Notes: generated from the letters alone by a model not told the origin. A stretch of 64,000 bases of DNA from Polytrichum commune (GCA_950295325.1 OX485805.1:43424758-43488757), one strand, 5' to 3'; counted from the stretch's first letter, positions 1 to 12,627 are shown. Numbers and translations: made by a program.

Positions 1-435
1 CCGAACTTCCAATGGATCCAAGGCAGCCTCTTGTTCGTGAGCATGTTTGTGGGCATCGTGGTCGCCGGGAGCGCCGTGCTTTTGTGTTGGACCGCCCATT
101 CCAAAAGCAAGGAGAGAGAACTGATGGAAAATCATGCACATGCGGCGCGGGTTGTGGGCTCATATGAAAATGAGCTTGCTAGTGTTGATGACATTGAGTG
201 GGCTCATCCAACTTTGTATGATATGGCCGAGGGTTACATGTTTTCGCGCCCCGATTTTTCAAGGGAGTTTGATCAAGTTGTAAAGGATTTTGGACACGAA
301 GATGTCGGTGTTCTAGTTTCCGGCCCGGAGGGCCTTCAACATGTTGTGGCGAAGGAATGTCAAAGGTGGTCAGGTTTGCAAGCCACTTTGAAAGCCGAAA
401 TCTTTAATTATCATTCGGTTAGTTTCTCTCTATAG
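1..435 (+). CDS. Ferric-chelate reductase (FRO)-like, C-terminal fragment
   Basis: Open from the window edge in frame 1 to a TAG at 433-435, giving the last 144 residues of a protein that starts outside the window. Seen: a hydrophobic segment near residues 11-32 (VSMFVGIVVAGSAVLLCW) that reads as a membrane helix, then a soluble tail with VLVSGPEGLQHVVAKECQRW, which fits the terminal NAD-binding motif (V-x-CGP-like) of the FRO/NADPH-oxidase flavoreductase family, here with Ser in place of the usual Cys. The end FHSVSFSL-like (YHSVSFSL) is typical of plant FRO proteins. Known for the family: membrane flavocytochromes that pass electrons from NADPH through FAD and haem to Fe(III) or Cu(II) chelates. 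The FAD site and haem ligands are not in the window, so activity cannot be judged. An NADPH oxidase-type relative is the alternative; FRO fits the terminal residues better. Confidence 0.72.
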   Translation, partial: PNFQWIQGSLLFVSMFVGIVVAGSAVLLCWTAHSKSKERELMENHAHAARVVGSYENELASVDDIEWAHPTLYDMAEGYMFSRPDFSREFDQVVKDFGHEDVGVLVSGPEGLQHVVAKECQRWSGLQATLKAEIFNYHSVSFSL

Positions 436-3400
436 GAAACCAACATGCGCCTTTGCAAGTCAAAGTGCTATTGTTCTGGCTTTTGTAATATGGAATGTGA
501 AAATATGCATCCCACATGCATATTTCCTAAGCCAAATTCTCAATACATGACTTTTTGTATTATTTACACATTCTACACATAAGAATTTTTGTCATGGTAA
601 ACAACTAGTTTGTGTTGAGGTTTATTACTTGTGCAACCGAATGATGCTAATGCACTTGTTTATAGGGGAAAGCACTTTTCGATGTTGGAAAAGTGGCGGT
701 GAATAAAAATGAGTATTGCAACCCTAACCACTTCAGCATTTCCTATTAGCACTTTTTGGTTTCACAATTATGTAATTGATTACTTGGACTTTTGTTTTGA
801 TCACTTCATCTCTTTGTTTTTTTATTTGAATTGGTTAACAATGGGAGCCGAAGTTGAGTTTGTCTATAAAATGCTCAATTTTGTTCATAAATGTGCATTG
901 AAATTTTGTCCATGCAAAATAAATAACTTGAATAATCAAAAATATATTTTGGCTCTGACGATATGTCATAATGTCGTGCTTGCGACATGTAATACACGTG
1001 GACACTTATGTTATTAATAAAAAAATAGCTATCTAGAATCCAATGCCACATTTGACTTTCTTGACAACTTGTGGGAGGTTAGAATATAGGCCTAAAATAT
1101 CCAAAGCCACATCATCGCCCCTTCCCACTTATTTTCTATTTAAGAAATAGAAAATGCTACACAATAGCGAAGAGGGGACAAATGCATCTTATGTGCCAAC
1201 TTGCAGGTGGTTACCTAAACTAAAGTCCATCCAAACCTCTTGATGGATTCATCCAGTATTTGTTACCCGATGACTTTACTTGAGTGTCATGAATTCCTAG
1301 CCCTCAATTGGTTGTGAATACACATGTACTTCGCTATTGCAACGACCACACACATCCACATTTTCAATTTTGTTCAATGCATTTCTACCCACAAGTAAGT
1401 TTCCTTATATGAGCCACTACAACTACAAAGGCCACCACCCACATGATGCAAAATACTAAATAAGAACATCATTTTATCTGGGCCAAATATCGAGATTTAG
1501 CTGGGGCTGCGACCTCCAAGTCTCTTTATCATTGTTGTGTGTGCAAATAATTCCACGTGCACCCCATGATTTGTCAAATTGTTCCATAAACCACCCACCC
1601 ATCACAGTGGATCTTGCAATCATGGAGGGTAGCTTCTATGGAGAATAGCTTCTATGGAGAACAAAGTAATTCCTTTTTTATCCAAAAATGGAAGTTCTGA
1701 AAGCAAATTAAATCACATGTGAGAGCTATAACAAATCCTTCTATTTTTAATAGTAAAAGGAATGAAGGAAAAAAAAATTACTGAAAAATATATATAGATG
1801 ACAATCACAATGTCTCTTCCAAATGAAACTAATTATTCTAGATTTGAAGAATACAAGAATACACGAATTTTGTTCAAACCAAGCAAGCTAACCCTGCCAT
1901 CCATGATCTCAAAGTCAAACATGGTTGAAAAATGGCCTCTCTGACCATTCAGGGGTTATTGGAATGAGAATCAACAAATATAATAATACACCTTGAATAT
2001 AGAACCTTAATCAAACACAAAGTAATCTGCATTGGATTCTGACGTACAGGTAGATATCCAACAGAAACAGGTATACACATCCAACAGAAACCATATAGGT
2101 CATCTACACCTTTCACTTCAAAAATTCACAAGCTGTTCAAATTGACATTGAAAAAGAGAAAGGTCATGTGACAAATACAAACTGTTGTCAGATCTGTACA
2201 GATCCTGGAATCCAAAAGAGTGTTCATAACAGGTGCAATCACTTTAGGGCATAGGCTCTTCACGTTTATCTCTTTCGTGATTTGACCAAGTCACTATCCA
2301 TACTGTAGCTTATTGCCTTATTGCTTTAGTTGCCTACTTATTGCATTTTGGTCCTCTCTTACACTTTCAGTGGAGGCCCTGATCACACTCTCATACAGAG
2401 GCAAAGAACAAAGAACCCAGGAGCAATCATTTGAAGCGATGAAATCATGATTGCAACATTTGATAATTCCATAATTCAGCTTGATTACACTTCATCTTGA
2501 ATCAACTTGAGAAGTTCAAATATCCTTTCAGTAGACGTTGCAGAACCTGCCTGTTCTTAAATTTCTCAGCACTTTATTTCCACAACCAATGAAGTGCCAT
2601 ATGCAGATCGTTTTCTGATATTTGAGCCCAACACTAGACACATAGAATCAGCAATGGTACATCACGTTTCTCCACATAGAATCAATAACAGTATGTCACA
2701 TTCCTATTATTAATGTTCTCAATACCTGCTCAATTTCAGCTACCTGTTATATATATTCATTAGCTCACACAAAGCAAACAGGAACACCCATCCACAACTT
2801 CCAGCTTCAAACCACGGGATGAAACGGAACAATAAGGCATATTTCATATCTCCAGTTGTGACACCAAGTTTTTGTACAATCTGGGACTGAGAAAATGTGT
2901 CTGCATGCAGCACAAAATCCACATACCACTAACGAACAATCTCTGAAACCAACCTGCCTCATCAATGAGGGAATCGATGCAAATGAATTTACTAAAGGCA
3001 ATCCTTTCTCCACGGGTTTTGCCATCCTAAATTACTAGCAACCCGTGATACTTCTCTCTGCAATAAACAAATTAAAAAAAAAAGGTGAACAATTTTGCTG
3101 TAGGTAACATTGTCCAACTGACTACATAATCCAGAATTATTTCTCCCAACATGTCATCTATCTTCTAACTTGCTTTCAAAGGGCCAACAAACCAAACATT
3201 TGGTTTCACGATTCGGCCATGAGCGCTCCTGGCTTCAGACCATGTTTAAAGAGTCGAGATAGCGTCCCCTCTAAAAAGTCTAGGCAGCAACCCCTGTATT
3301 CAGGAGGACAAAAAGGAACCACACATCAATATTCCCATCCACTCCTTACTGGCAAATAAAATGGAACTACTCTCGGCTGTGAATTGTATCAAAAGGGATT
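436..3400. other. Intergenic, no gene seen
   Basis: AT-rich sequence between the convergent FRO-like and hnRNP-like genes. Its first part must contain the FRO 3' UTR. Short open frames at 709-1017 and 2740-3025 have no recognisable domain, no splice-consistent extension and biased low-complexity composition. I see no RNA gene or clear transposon end here. Confidence 0.5.
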
Positions 3401-4182
3401 CTCAACGAGGCCATCGTCCAGAAAAAAAATATTAAAATATTAAAACGAAAAAAGGTTCTGAACGCTCAATATAAGGACGCATATCTCGGATTGGTCTTGG
3501 TGGTGTACTATGATGGTGATATGCAGAGTGACAATATTTTTGCCCTTCCCAATCCACATCTCATTACCCAAAACTTTAGACAGCTTGAGCTCATCAAAAA
3601 TGGCCTCATAGAATCATCACAAAGCCCAGCATGGCATCAAGTTGCAGCCTACACTTGTATTAAAGCTACACATTACAGAAGCAATTGACATGGCCCGCAT
3701 CATCCCGGGGAGGAGCCAACAGTTTCCTAGTTAGCATCACCTGAAGCGTACATGAATGGAAGAAACAGAAACCGACTGTTTTATGGTGCTACAAGGAAAA
3801 GGAACAACGACGAGCCCCTGTCTACAGCATATCTAACGCCTCCATCCTGTGCTCTAGAACACCATTTGAACTGCGACCTACTTACTGACTAGTACGATCC
3901 TATCACCTAGGATAGAGCACAGAATCCTCAGCCTGCACTCTCCAACATAAAGATTAAAGTTGCAAAATTTCAACCAGATGCTCTCTTCCCTTGTGCAGAG
4001 AAAACGCGCATCTGCAAATGATTGATTAGCATCAGAAGTCATGTCACATGACCCTGGGAACAAACTGGTCCACGGCTACTAATAACCTATGCGGACAAAA
4101 TCTAAAAACTAGTTTCGTAAGCGAAAAGACCTTATGAACATAATCTGTCCCCCTAAGGTTGGTATGCAACCAAATGCAGTAA
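3401..4182 (-). other. Probable 3' UTR and downstream flank of the hnRNP-like gene
   Basis: Non-coding sequence directly downstream (on the minus strand) of the stop codon at 4183-4185. It has no long coding frame on either strand. The extent of the UTR and its polyadenylation site cannot be fixed by eye. Confidence 0.4.
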
Positions 4183-5997
4183 CTATCCAGTGCGGTCACC
4201 AGCAGCAGGGTAGGGCCTGAAACGAGCATCAGGACCTCGCTGTGTCTGCCTGCCTGCTACACCGTAGCCTCCCCCATAGCCTGCTGTTGTTCCATTACCC
4301 GCCGCCCCATCTGCAGCAGCTCCGCCGCCGCCGCCCCCAATACTGTATCCCCCACCACTACCTGCACCTACTGACCCTGTTGGGCCAGCACTGTATGAGT
4401 CGGTTCCAGCTGATCTCCATGTGCTATCTGTGTATCCCGAGCCGTAAGCATCTCCATAACCCCCAGTGAAGCTCGCGCTGCCTGTTCCCCCTGCTGAGCT
4501 TCCATACCCACCTGCACCAGATCCATACCCACTTCCACCCCGTCCACCATACCCAGAGGATCCGTACCCACTATCACTGCTTCCATAGCCATACCCAGCG
4601 GCACTCCCACCGTATCCGGTGGTGCTCCCAGTAGGTTGACCTACACCAGCCCCAGTTGTTCCCCATGCTCCATTGCCATATCCGCTCATGCTTCCTGCCC
4701 CACTTCCTCCATATGCCGTTGAGCTTCCTCCTGCACCATACCCTGCTGCTCCGGTTCCCCATGCACTTCTCCCTCCCGCTCCGGGTGCACTACCATACCC
4801 ACTACCTGCACCTCCACTGCCATACCCGCCAGTGCTGCCATAGCCACCTCCGCTTGGACTGCTAGTGTAGCCTGCGCTTCCGAAGCCTCCTCCAGCGCTG
4901 CCATAACCTCCGTTCCCGTAACCACTTCCGCCATAGCCTCCATTCATACCAGCACCATACCCGCTGCTTCCGTAGCCAGCACTCCCATACCCGGCAGCAC
5001 CGTATCCAGCATAACCGCCCCTGCCTCCAGAGACCTGGCCATACCGGGCATCTCCTCGGCTGCCATAGCCACTGCCGCCAACAGGGCTGGAATAGCCTTG
5101 GCCATAGCCAGATCCGTAGTTTCCACCTCGCCCTCCGCCACCTCCTCCGAAGCCACCGGCTGCACGGCCACCTCCACCGGTGCCCGCAGACAGCTCCTTG
5201 GGGATGGCTTTCTTCACCTCCACCATCTTCTCGTTGAGCTCATGGAACGATTTTGTGATCACATTTTCAACTGCATCCTCAGAATCAAACGTGATGAAGC
5301 CAAACCCACGAGGCCTTTGAGTATTGTGGTCATACATTACAACCACATCTGTAATAGTACCAAACTGCTCGAAATACTTTTTGAAGTCATCCTCAGTAAC
5401 GGTGGAGGCTAACCCCCCCACAAATATCTTCTTTGTCCTAGTGAGAGACGACGCGGGCCCTTGGCCACCTTGGTTGTTGCTCCTAGGGACACTCTGCTGC
5501 TCATCCCTCGGCACGGCTTTTTTCGCTTCCACCTAGAGTAACCAAAAAGTTTAAAGACAGCTACAACTAAGTTATAATAAACTATGACACATAAACAGCC
5601 TTTTTCCAACACTTGCCCCCCCCCACCACCACCACCCTCCTCCTTTCCTGCATTCATTCCTTCCTATAACCACAACCTTCCCGCACATCACATTACACAT
5701 GCTAATCTCACATACACACACATGGGACAGACCGCGCGCCCAGATGGATGGAGTTTCACATACCGTTCGGCCATCAATCGTGTGCTTCTCGAGGACGACC
5801 CGATCCGCCACGGTAGGGTCTGCGAAAATGACGAATCCGAACCCTCGCGCACGCCCCGTCGCCCTATCCTTCATGATGACGGTCTCCGCCACTTCCCCGT
5901 AACTCTTAAAGTAGTCTCTCAACTTCTCTTCCGTCGTCTCCCATGATATGCCGCCGATGAACAGCTTCCCCTGGTCGGAGTCCATTGCCACCTCCAT
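4183..5997 (-). CDS. hnRNP A/B-type protein, two RRMs plus Gly/Tyr-rich tail
   Basis: Two exons on the minus strand: 5997-5764 and 5532-4183, joined in phase 0 (donor ACG|GTATGT, acceptor CTCTAG|GTGGAA), 527 residues. RRM1 about residues 10-84 has RNP2 KLFIGGIS and RNP1 RGFGFVIF; RRM2 about 112-190 has RNP2 KIFVGGLA and RNP1 RGFGFITF. The remaining ~330 residues are almost entirely Gly, Tyr, Ser and Ala with repeated GYGS-like units. This is the layout of plant RNP1/DAZAP/musashi-like hnRNPs, which bind nuclear and cytoplasmic mRNA and act in splicing, export, stability or translation; the target here is unknown. The tail is a prion-like low-complexity region expected to support condensates (inference). 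The first ATG (MEVAMDSDQGK) is chosen; a second in-frame ATG lies four codons later. A possible 5' UTR intron starts at a GTAAGTGAG donor (6338 on the minus strand). Confidence 0.9.
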
Positions 5998-6640
5998 CTC
6001 CCTTTGCCTGCCTGCCTCCCTCCCTTACTCCTTACTTCCTTCCTACCACCACCGGCCCTGTTTCAAACCCCACCACCCTGCCCCGCCGCTACAAAAACCA
6101 AAACCACGCAACACAAAAACACATCCCCCCGTCCCCTATAAGCAACCAAACCACCAAACCCTAACGTACACAAAATGCCCCCAAGCCCCGCACTACCAAG
6201 AACGCGCTAACCACCGCAACCAACACCAAACCCTAGATCAACAAGAAAACCGACAAACGCCCGAGGCCGCGGGACGCCTTGAGCCGAAATGCAATCGCAA
6301 CGACGGCCAAGGTAGGAAGGTGATGCTAACTCACTTACCGGAAGTGATGGCGATGGCAAGGAAGGAGGGGCGTGGATGCATGAGCAGGCGCAGTAGGGCG
6401 AGCGAGGCGGGCCTTCTTGAGAACTGGTCCACGCTCGCAAGACGAAGAAACGAAAGAGCGGGCGGGTGCGCGACGCTGCACAACGCTCACAAAGGGAAGG
6501 GCAGGGAAGGGAAAGGGAAAGGGGAGGGGCCAACCTACCTCTCTCTCTCTCTCTTTCTCTCTCTCTCTTCTCTGTGTCTGCTGGAGAAGGGAGGAAGCCA
6601 GCTCGACGTTTGAAAGGAGCCTTTGTGTGTTATGCGGCAC
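5998..6640 (-). promoter_or_regulatory. 5' UTR and core promoter zone of the hnRNP-like gene
   Basis: GC-richer than the surroundings, without a convincing coding frame. On the gene strand it holds an interrupted (GA)n tract at about 6539-6570, resembling plant GA/CT-rich promoter or leader elements, and a strong 5' splice site at 6338 that suggests a leader intron ending just upstream of the ATG at 5997. The transcription start is not visible. Parts of this segment (around 6520-6650) recur as diverged copies at 7.2-8.2 and 11.2-11.8 kb. Confidence 0.45.
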
Positions 6641-8185
6641 TCGGGCAGGTAATTAGTTATTTCCTTTGTTTTTTACCAGCCTTTGGGGTTTCATAAACCC
6701 TCGAGTCGAGTTGCAGCGATCGCTTACGAGAGATTGTGCGCCAAATGTCGAGAAGTATACGGTGGTGTAATTTTTTTTCATGGAGTAAGAAGGACTACGA
6801 ATTTGTTAATTTGTAAGGAGGACTGCGAATTTTTCACGATTAATTTGTTGATTTGTAAGGAGGTTTGCGAATTTGTTGGTGGTTTTAGTCTTGGAATTGA
6901 AATTAACTCTGACATGTTTTGAAGCCAACAGTTGGCTCGGGCGTATTACCAGTGTTAAGAGTCTGCCAACATATTGCGTTCGTTCCTCTTCACCTTTTTT
7001 TAGCACTCAGAACCAGGACATGTGTCGTGGCATTGTTGGTTCCTGCTTGATTGAAATTCCGGTACCATGTGGATTGTCGATGGGGTCTTGATCGGGAATA
7101 GGCGCCTCTACTACAGGTACCAAGGGAGAATTCGTGGATGGTTGTGTAGAGTTCAAGCATGAGTATTTTTAGCCAATTTAACACCTAAATCGAGGTCAAA
7201 AGATCTCGTATGTGTGAAGGAGGTTGAATCGAGGAGGGAGGGAGGGGCTAACATCTTTTCATTACTTTTCTCTCTCCACTTGTTGGAGAAGGGAGAAAGC
7301 TAGCTTAACGTTTGAAAAAAAACCTTTGTGTGTGTGTAGGTACTTAAATTGGCAGGTAATAAGTTAAACCATCCTTCTTTTTCTTTGCATAACATTAGTT
7401 GGTGTCATGATTAGCTTTAGCCTAAAAATACATGATATTTTCTTACCCTCCACACAACTTGAGATTTGGTTAACAATGTTTGTTTTTTCACTATATTGTG
7501 TTATATTCTCGACGTCTTTGCAGCAAGATTCATGTCCCACCCAACTCCTCAACTTTGTTGGGTGATATTATGTGGCTCGGGCTTCGTAGCATCTAAGTTG
7601 CAAGGAGGGAGGGTGAATGTGTTGATTGTTGTGCGGAGCTCAGGGATTGATAATTTTTGGCCAAAATAATACATAAATCATGGTCAAACATCCCAAATTT
7701 GTTCCTCAAGGTTAATTTAAGAAGGGAGGGAGAGGCTAACATTTTTCTCTCATTTTGTTATGGTTTGTTCCCTCTTTCCCTCCCTACCTAACAAAGAAGG
7801 GAGAGAGTCAACTCAACATACGAAAGAAACCTTGGTGTGTGTGTATGGGGTACTTATGTAGGTAAGTTATTTTGTATGTTTTTACCAACGTTCCTTTTTT
7901 GGCTTCATAGCACCTAAGTTGCAAGGGGGAAGGTGAATACGTGGAGTGTTGTGTGGAGCCCTAGTTGATATTCTGGCCAAAATAACACCTAAATCATGGT
8001 CAAGGATCCCAACTTTGTTCATTGACATTAAAATAGGAATGAAGGGAGAGGCTTAACATATTTTCTACTGTTTTTGTTGTTATTTTTCTCCCTATTTTTC
8101 TCTCTTTGCCTAGTGGAAAAGGGAGAAAACCAACTTGATATATTTCAAAAGAACCTTTGTGTGTGTGTGCATCTCAAATTTGCCT
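6520..8185. repeat. Degenerate tandem array derived from the hnRNP upstream region, copies 1-4
   Basis: The block 'GGAGAAGGGA..AAGC..AGCT...CGTTTGAAA...CCTTTGTGTGT' appears near 6583, 7286, 7796 (as AAGAAGGGAGAGAGTCAACT) and 8116. Each is preceded by a GGGAGGGAGGGGCTAAC-like and CT-rich stretch. Most units also carry a block like 'GAGCCC...GATATTTTGGCCAAAATAAC' (near 7140, 7640 and 7945). Units are about 320-700 bp and strongly diverged. Copy 1 overlaps the leader/promoter of the hnRNP-like gene, so the array looks like a serial duplication of that region. Confidence 0.7.
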
Positions 8186-8569
8186 TCTATGAGTTGTTAT
8201 ATTGTGACAATCTATTCACAATCAGCCATTGTAAAGGCATTGTAAATTTTTTAAAAAAATGACTAAATATGTAATGTTTCAATAGAGAATATCTCAATGT
8301 TGTTGCAATTGAAGTATGCCACAATGTTGATCCAAATTGAACATGTTCAATGCGAATTTCGTACATGATTGTAATACTATGGTTGGAAATTGGTCTTGAA
8401 ACAATGTCTTGACAATGGTTTGTCAATGGCTGTTGATTCTTTGCCTTTACAATGCTCAATTGTTTCAATGTTGGAAAGTTCTACTGTTATTCAATATAGA
8501 TACAATATTGTGTGAATACAAAAGCAAATACTCAATCAAAAAGTATGAATTTTGTATCAAAATTTGTAT

Positions 8570-11190
8570 TTATTGAGAAAGAAATGTCCTACCTTTGAAA
8601 AGTTGGGTACTATATGTATTGCACGTAATATATTAGCAACTTCAAAAACAACATAGGATGTAGGCAAAGATTGCCACACAAGCTCATGACAACCAACTAG
8701 TCTAGAAAGGTGATTTGCAAGCACTTCCCTGTACATTCTAAGAAATACCAATTCTTTGCAAAGTTTTTCCCCATCTTCACTTATCACATTTACCTTAAAG
8801 AGAAGCCTTATCTGTCCATATGATGTCACTTCATCTTGGCCACTTGCTTCCATTTGAACGGCTACACTACTAAACCAAGGTCTGTGATGAAAGGAATGTA
8901 CTGCTCTTGCGTACATAGGCCAATCATCAAAGCGATTAGAAGACCCTGATGGTATGGCCAAGGATGTAAAAATTTGGATGACCTGCATTAGAATCCATGC
9001 ATTGGTTAATAATGTTTCTTATAACATAATTACAAGACTGAATCGACACACTACTTTCATTGATTCTTCTATGAATATTATAGACATACAAACTATTAAA
9101 GGTTAAGTAAACAAGCCTATCATGATTTTACATTTACCTCATCTGAAACCAACTTGTTATCCATTTTATATAGGCCAAATGCTCCAATAAATTGTTGACG
9201 TAACTCAGGCTGCTCCATCAAGATCCTTTGTGCACTTTTGGGTACAAAATTTAATTGTGTTGAGGCATAAGAAAATTGAAAATCTTCTTTCATCCAAGAT
9301 AATTGCACGTTGACCCGATCTCCATATAGTATATTGGCTCATGTTGCAACAACCTTAGACATAATATGTTAATAAGGTTAGTAGATTGTTTTTCCTCAAC
9401 ACCTTATAAAATCATAAACCCATTTTAAAAATTCTAAAATAACCTCTAGATGGAAAGGAAGTTGAAGTATTCAGTTCATCAAGTGTAGGGAAGTTGAAGC
9501 ATTCACCTCATCAAGTGCAGTGTATTTTTCAGCCTTGGTCTTTTCCTCATATCCATCCTTGTTCATTGATAGTTTTCGCAAAGCATTTAATTTGTAGTTG
9601 TGTTTTAAAATTTGAGATGTTGCATTCCTTTTGTTACTTGCTCTGTAACCCCTCTTCATTAGTGTAATATGAAGTTGTTCATATTGGTTAGTGTTATACT
9701 CCCACGGAAGTCCTAATCTGCGTATACAATCTGAAAAATGTGACATAGCATGAATTTTGATTGTTTTGAAGCCTAATTTTTGCCACCTTCCCATAGCTTG
9801 TTTGAAAGTCATAACAACCCTGGAATCAAAACAAACAATATTCATTAGTAAAAACTTATATACCAACACATATTTTATTGAAATATTACGAGACTTTTAC
9901 ACATATACATTGTTGTTGCACTAAGCAAGTGAATTAATATTACCTGTTCATGGTGTCGTCCATGAGTTCCAATGAGTTGTTGGTGTGCTCAGGGCTTCGA
10001 CTTGCCAACTTGTACCATTTCAAAAACATTACAAAAGCCTTGATGACATTATCCTCAAAGAGATTGATAAGACAAAACACAATCACCTGTTCAAAACACA
10101 TACAATAATATCTTTGTAAGTGTTATAGAAATAATGCATACTAAAAAAAAAACCAAGTAAGAAACAAAACTAATACATGTAGACCTTACCTGCATTACAG
10201 CCCGCTGCTCAAAAGCAGCAAAGTTAGCATTGGAGTTGAAGTAGCCTCCTTTATCAATGCCTGGAACTTTGTAATAGGAGTACCTTGATTCTTTTTGTAT
10301 TGTTGCCAAATGCTTGTCCAATTCAAAAATGGCCTTAGAAGTGCAGACTGCCCCTTCACTTGACATATCTCTCAAAATTGAAACCAAGGTTTTAAAAATT
10401 CCAATATCTGCTTGGTGGAGTACATCAACATTGATAGCTGCATATGGATTGCCAAGTTTAGTAGTTCCCCCATTGAACCCCCAAAGAGCACTCTATAAGA
10501 ATACACATACCAAGTAAACCATCAGTATGCATTAACCCCTTATTTGATGCTAACCCCTCAAGACATGATTTTCCTTAATTCTTTATTTGATGTTATCAGG
10601 ACATGATTTTGTTTTATCAGAATTTCATTTGTAGGCTATTAGTTTTCAACAATTAAGTTTTCAACAATACTGAACGATTAAGAATCTGAGATATTGAAGA
10701 TGCTTAAAGTAAAAACAAACTTACCGCAACAGGATGGAGTGACCACGCCTTAGACAAGTTATCATAATCCTTTTTGGTGTTTTAATTTTTTCATGCCTCC
10801 ATCATTGTAAGATATATCTTCTCCATTTCTTCCTCTGTACGCATTGAAAACCTCTTGTCAACATCGCTAAGATGGTATTTTCCACACATACAAACGCTAC
10901 AAGGTGATTGACACTTGTTGGTGTCGTAGGTACACGTCACCTGCCATATCAAATTTCAAAACATTAGTTAGGGATCAATGAATAATTCAAGTGAACCATC
11001 ATCACTTAATTTATCTTTTCTACAATCCAATGGGGATAAGGAACATAACACTCTCATTGTTACTCTCATCAATTGTAATCACAATAGAAAAGTCAAGTAC
11101 CTTACACCCTTCATGATGGTCACATATGTAAGAGAATAGCAATGGGAAAACCCAATGAGAAGAGCCCCATGGATCCACAAGTCGAAGGCC
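8570..11190 (-). pseudogene. Decayed Plavaka/CACTA-like transposase, 5' truncated
   Basis: Minus-strand coding pieces join through plausible introns: about 11190-11106 (VFPLLFSYICDHHEG), 10938-10722 (KCQSPCSVCMCGKYHLSDV), 10496-10192 (INVDVLHQADIGIFKTLV), 10086-9955, 9822-about 9507 (YNTNQYEQLHITLMKRGYRA), about 9308-9135 and 8983-about 8598. The Cys-rich finger, the D-x-LHQ-x-x-x-GIFK block and the later N-x-x-x-YEQLH block with a basic GYRASNKR run match, from memory, Plavaka-type transposases of the CACTA superfamily. Two in-frame stops, TGA (10791-10793) and TAA (10782-10784), interrupt the second piece, and no start is present. The piece lies between copies of the local repeat array, so it probably inserted there. 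Family assignment is inference; a domesticated relative is possible. Confidence 0.6.
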
Positions 11191-11204
11191 ACTGCAAACA
11201 GTTT

Positions 11205-11770
11205 ATTCAACATTTGTTTCAACATTGGCAATTCATAGCACCTAGGCAGCACAGGGGATGGTTAATATGTTGATTGCTATGTAGAGCCCGGGGATTGATA
11301 TTTTGGCCAAAATAACACATAAACCATGGTCATACATTTGAAATGAACCTTTTGTGTGGTACTTAGGTAATAAATTTTCTTTTGTACTAGCCTTCCTTCT
11401 TTGGCTTGGACTCGGCGATATTTCATAGCACCCAATGTACCAAAGGGAAGATGAATACGTTGTTTGCTATGTAGAGCCCAAAAATAAACATGTTAAATTT
11501 AGCCCACATAACACCTAAATCAAGGTCAAAAACCCCAAATTTGTGAATCGAGCTTAAATTATGACAAATTAACAACAAAACCGTGGAGGGAGGGAGGAGA
11601 GGAGGAGGGAATGAGGGAGGGAGGGAGGGAGGGAGGAGCCCACCACTCTCCTTTTTTCTCTTTGCTTGTTTTAGAAGGTAGAAAACCAACTCAACATTTG
11701 AAAGGAATCATGTGTGATACTTAGGTAATAAGCAAATTTTTATTTTCCACCAACATTTCCTCATTTGGCT
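11205..11770. repeat. Degenerate array, copies 5-6
   Basis: Two further copies of the unit seen at 6.5-8.2 kb. The blocks 'GTAGAGCCC...GATATTTTGGCCAAAATAACAC' (near 11280) and 'GTAGAGCCC...AGCCCACATAACACCTAAATC' (near 11475) match, as does 'AGAAAACCAACTCAACATTTGAAAGGA' in part (near 11675). A G-rich GGAGGGAGG run precedes the last. The transposase remnant separates these from copies 1-4. Confidence 0.65.
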
Positions 11771-12600
11771 TGGGCTAAGAGTATCTCCAACCACGCCACC
11801 ACATCTTGCTCCACTTCCTACTCCAAAGTGGTGGTAGAGGAAGTTGCGGTGTGTCATAAAAGAGGTCTTAAGATTATAGTAATGGAGGCACCACTGCTAC
11901 AACACCATTTGTAGTATTGTAATATTTCTCAACAAATTTAACACAATTTTGGGCATTTGTTAAACTCGATAAATTAATCATGTAAGATTTAGTATAAAAC
12001 ATGTTGTGTTATGAAAAAAAAAAAAAAAAAAAAAACATTTTCTAGTGATAAAAGATGCTTGATTGGGGTAGAAAAACCTCTATGATAGTGTTGAAGGGGT
12101 ATGTGGTGGCAGGGATGGAAATGCTATGATGTGGGTTTATACTATAATCCAAAATTAATGAAAACCCACAATTGAGTTGGTTAAAAGCAAAAACTTGGAC
12201 CCAAGGACTTTCCACAATGGTCATGTATATATCATGAAACAATGAAGTGGCAATAATGTGGCATCACTTCTTGCCAAACCAAAGAGAGAGAGAGAGAGAG
12301 AGAGAGAGTTCAACCCTTTGATCATAGCCATGAACCTATATGTGAACCCCAAAATGGGTTCACATGTTCCCACTCATGAAAACACTTGTCCTAGTCTGAG
12401 AAATCAATCTTGAATCCAAAAGCAAGCTCCAATCAAGGAGTGTTTTGAGCCCCAATTTTCTTGGATTCAGAGCGGAGTTGGTTGCCTTCCTTTTGGTTTT
12501 TGTTGTTGTTCGCCCTCATCCTTGACACAATTGGTAATTTCATGCTAATTGTGTATTCTTTGTTTATACATGATAATATGAACCCTTTGTCAATAATTTC
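11771..12600. other. Intergenic with simple repeats
   Basis: No gene seen. Contains an A-tract (about 12013-12034) and a (GA)n microsatellite (about 12283-12308). Confidence 0.5.
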
Positions 12601-12627
12601 CAAATATACAATGTGTAGTTGCCAAGA

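Noticed and set aside
4242-5536. Several open frames on both strands overlapping the hnRNP-like exon 2
   Set aside because: They arise from the Gly/Tyr codon repeat read in other frames; only the minus frame with two RRMs has domain content and splice support.
5948-6613. 221-residue plus-strand frame over the hnRNP promoter
   Set aside because: Low-complexity Pro/Thr/Ser and CT-tract translation opposite the leader; no domain or splice support.
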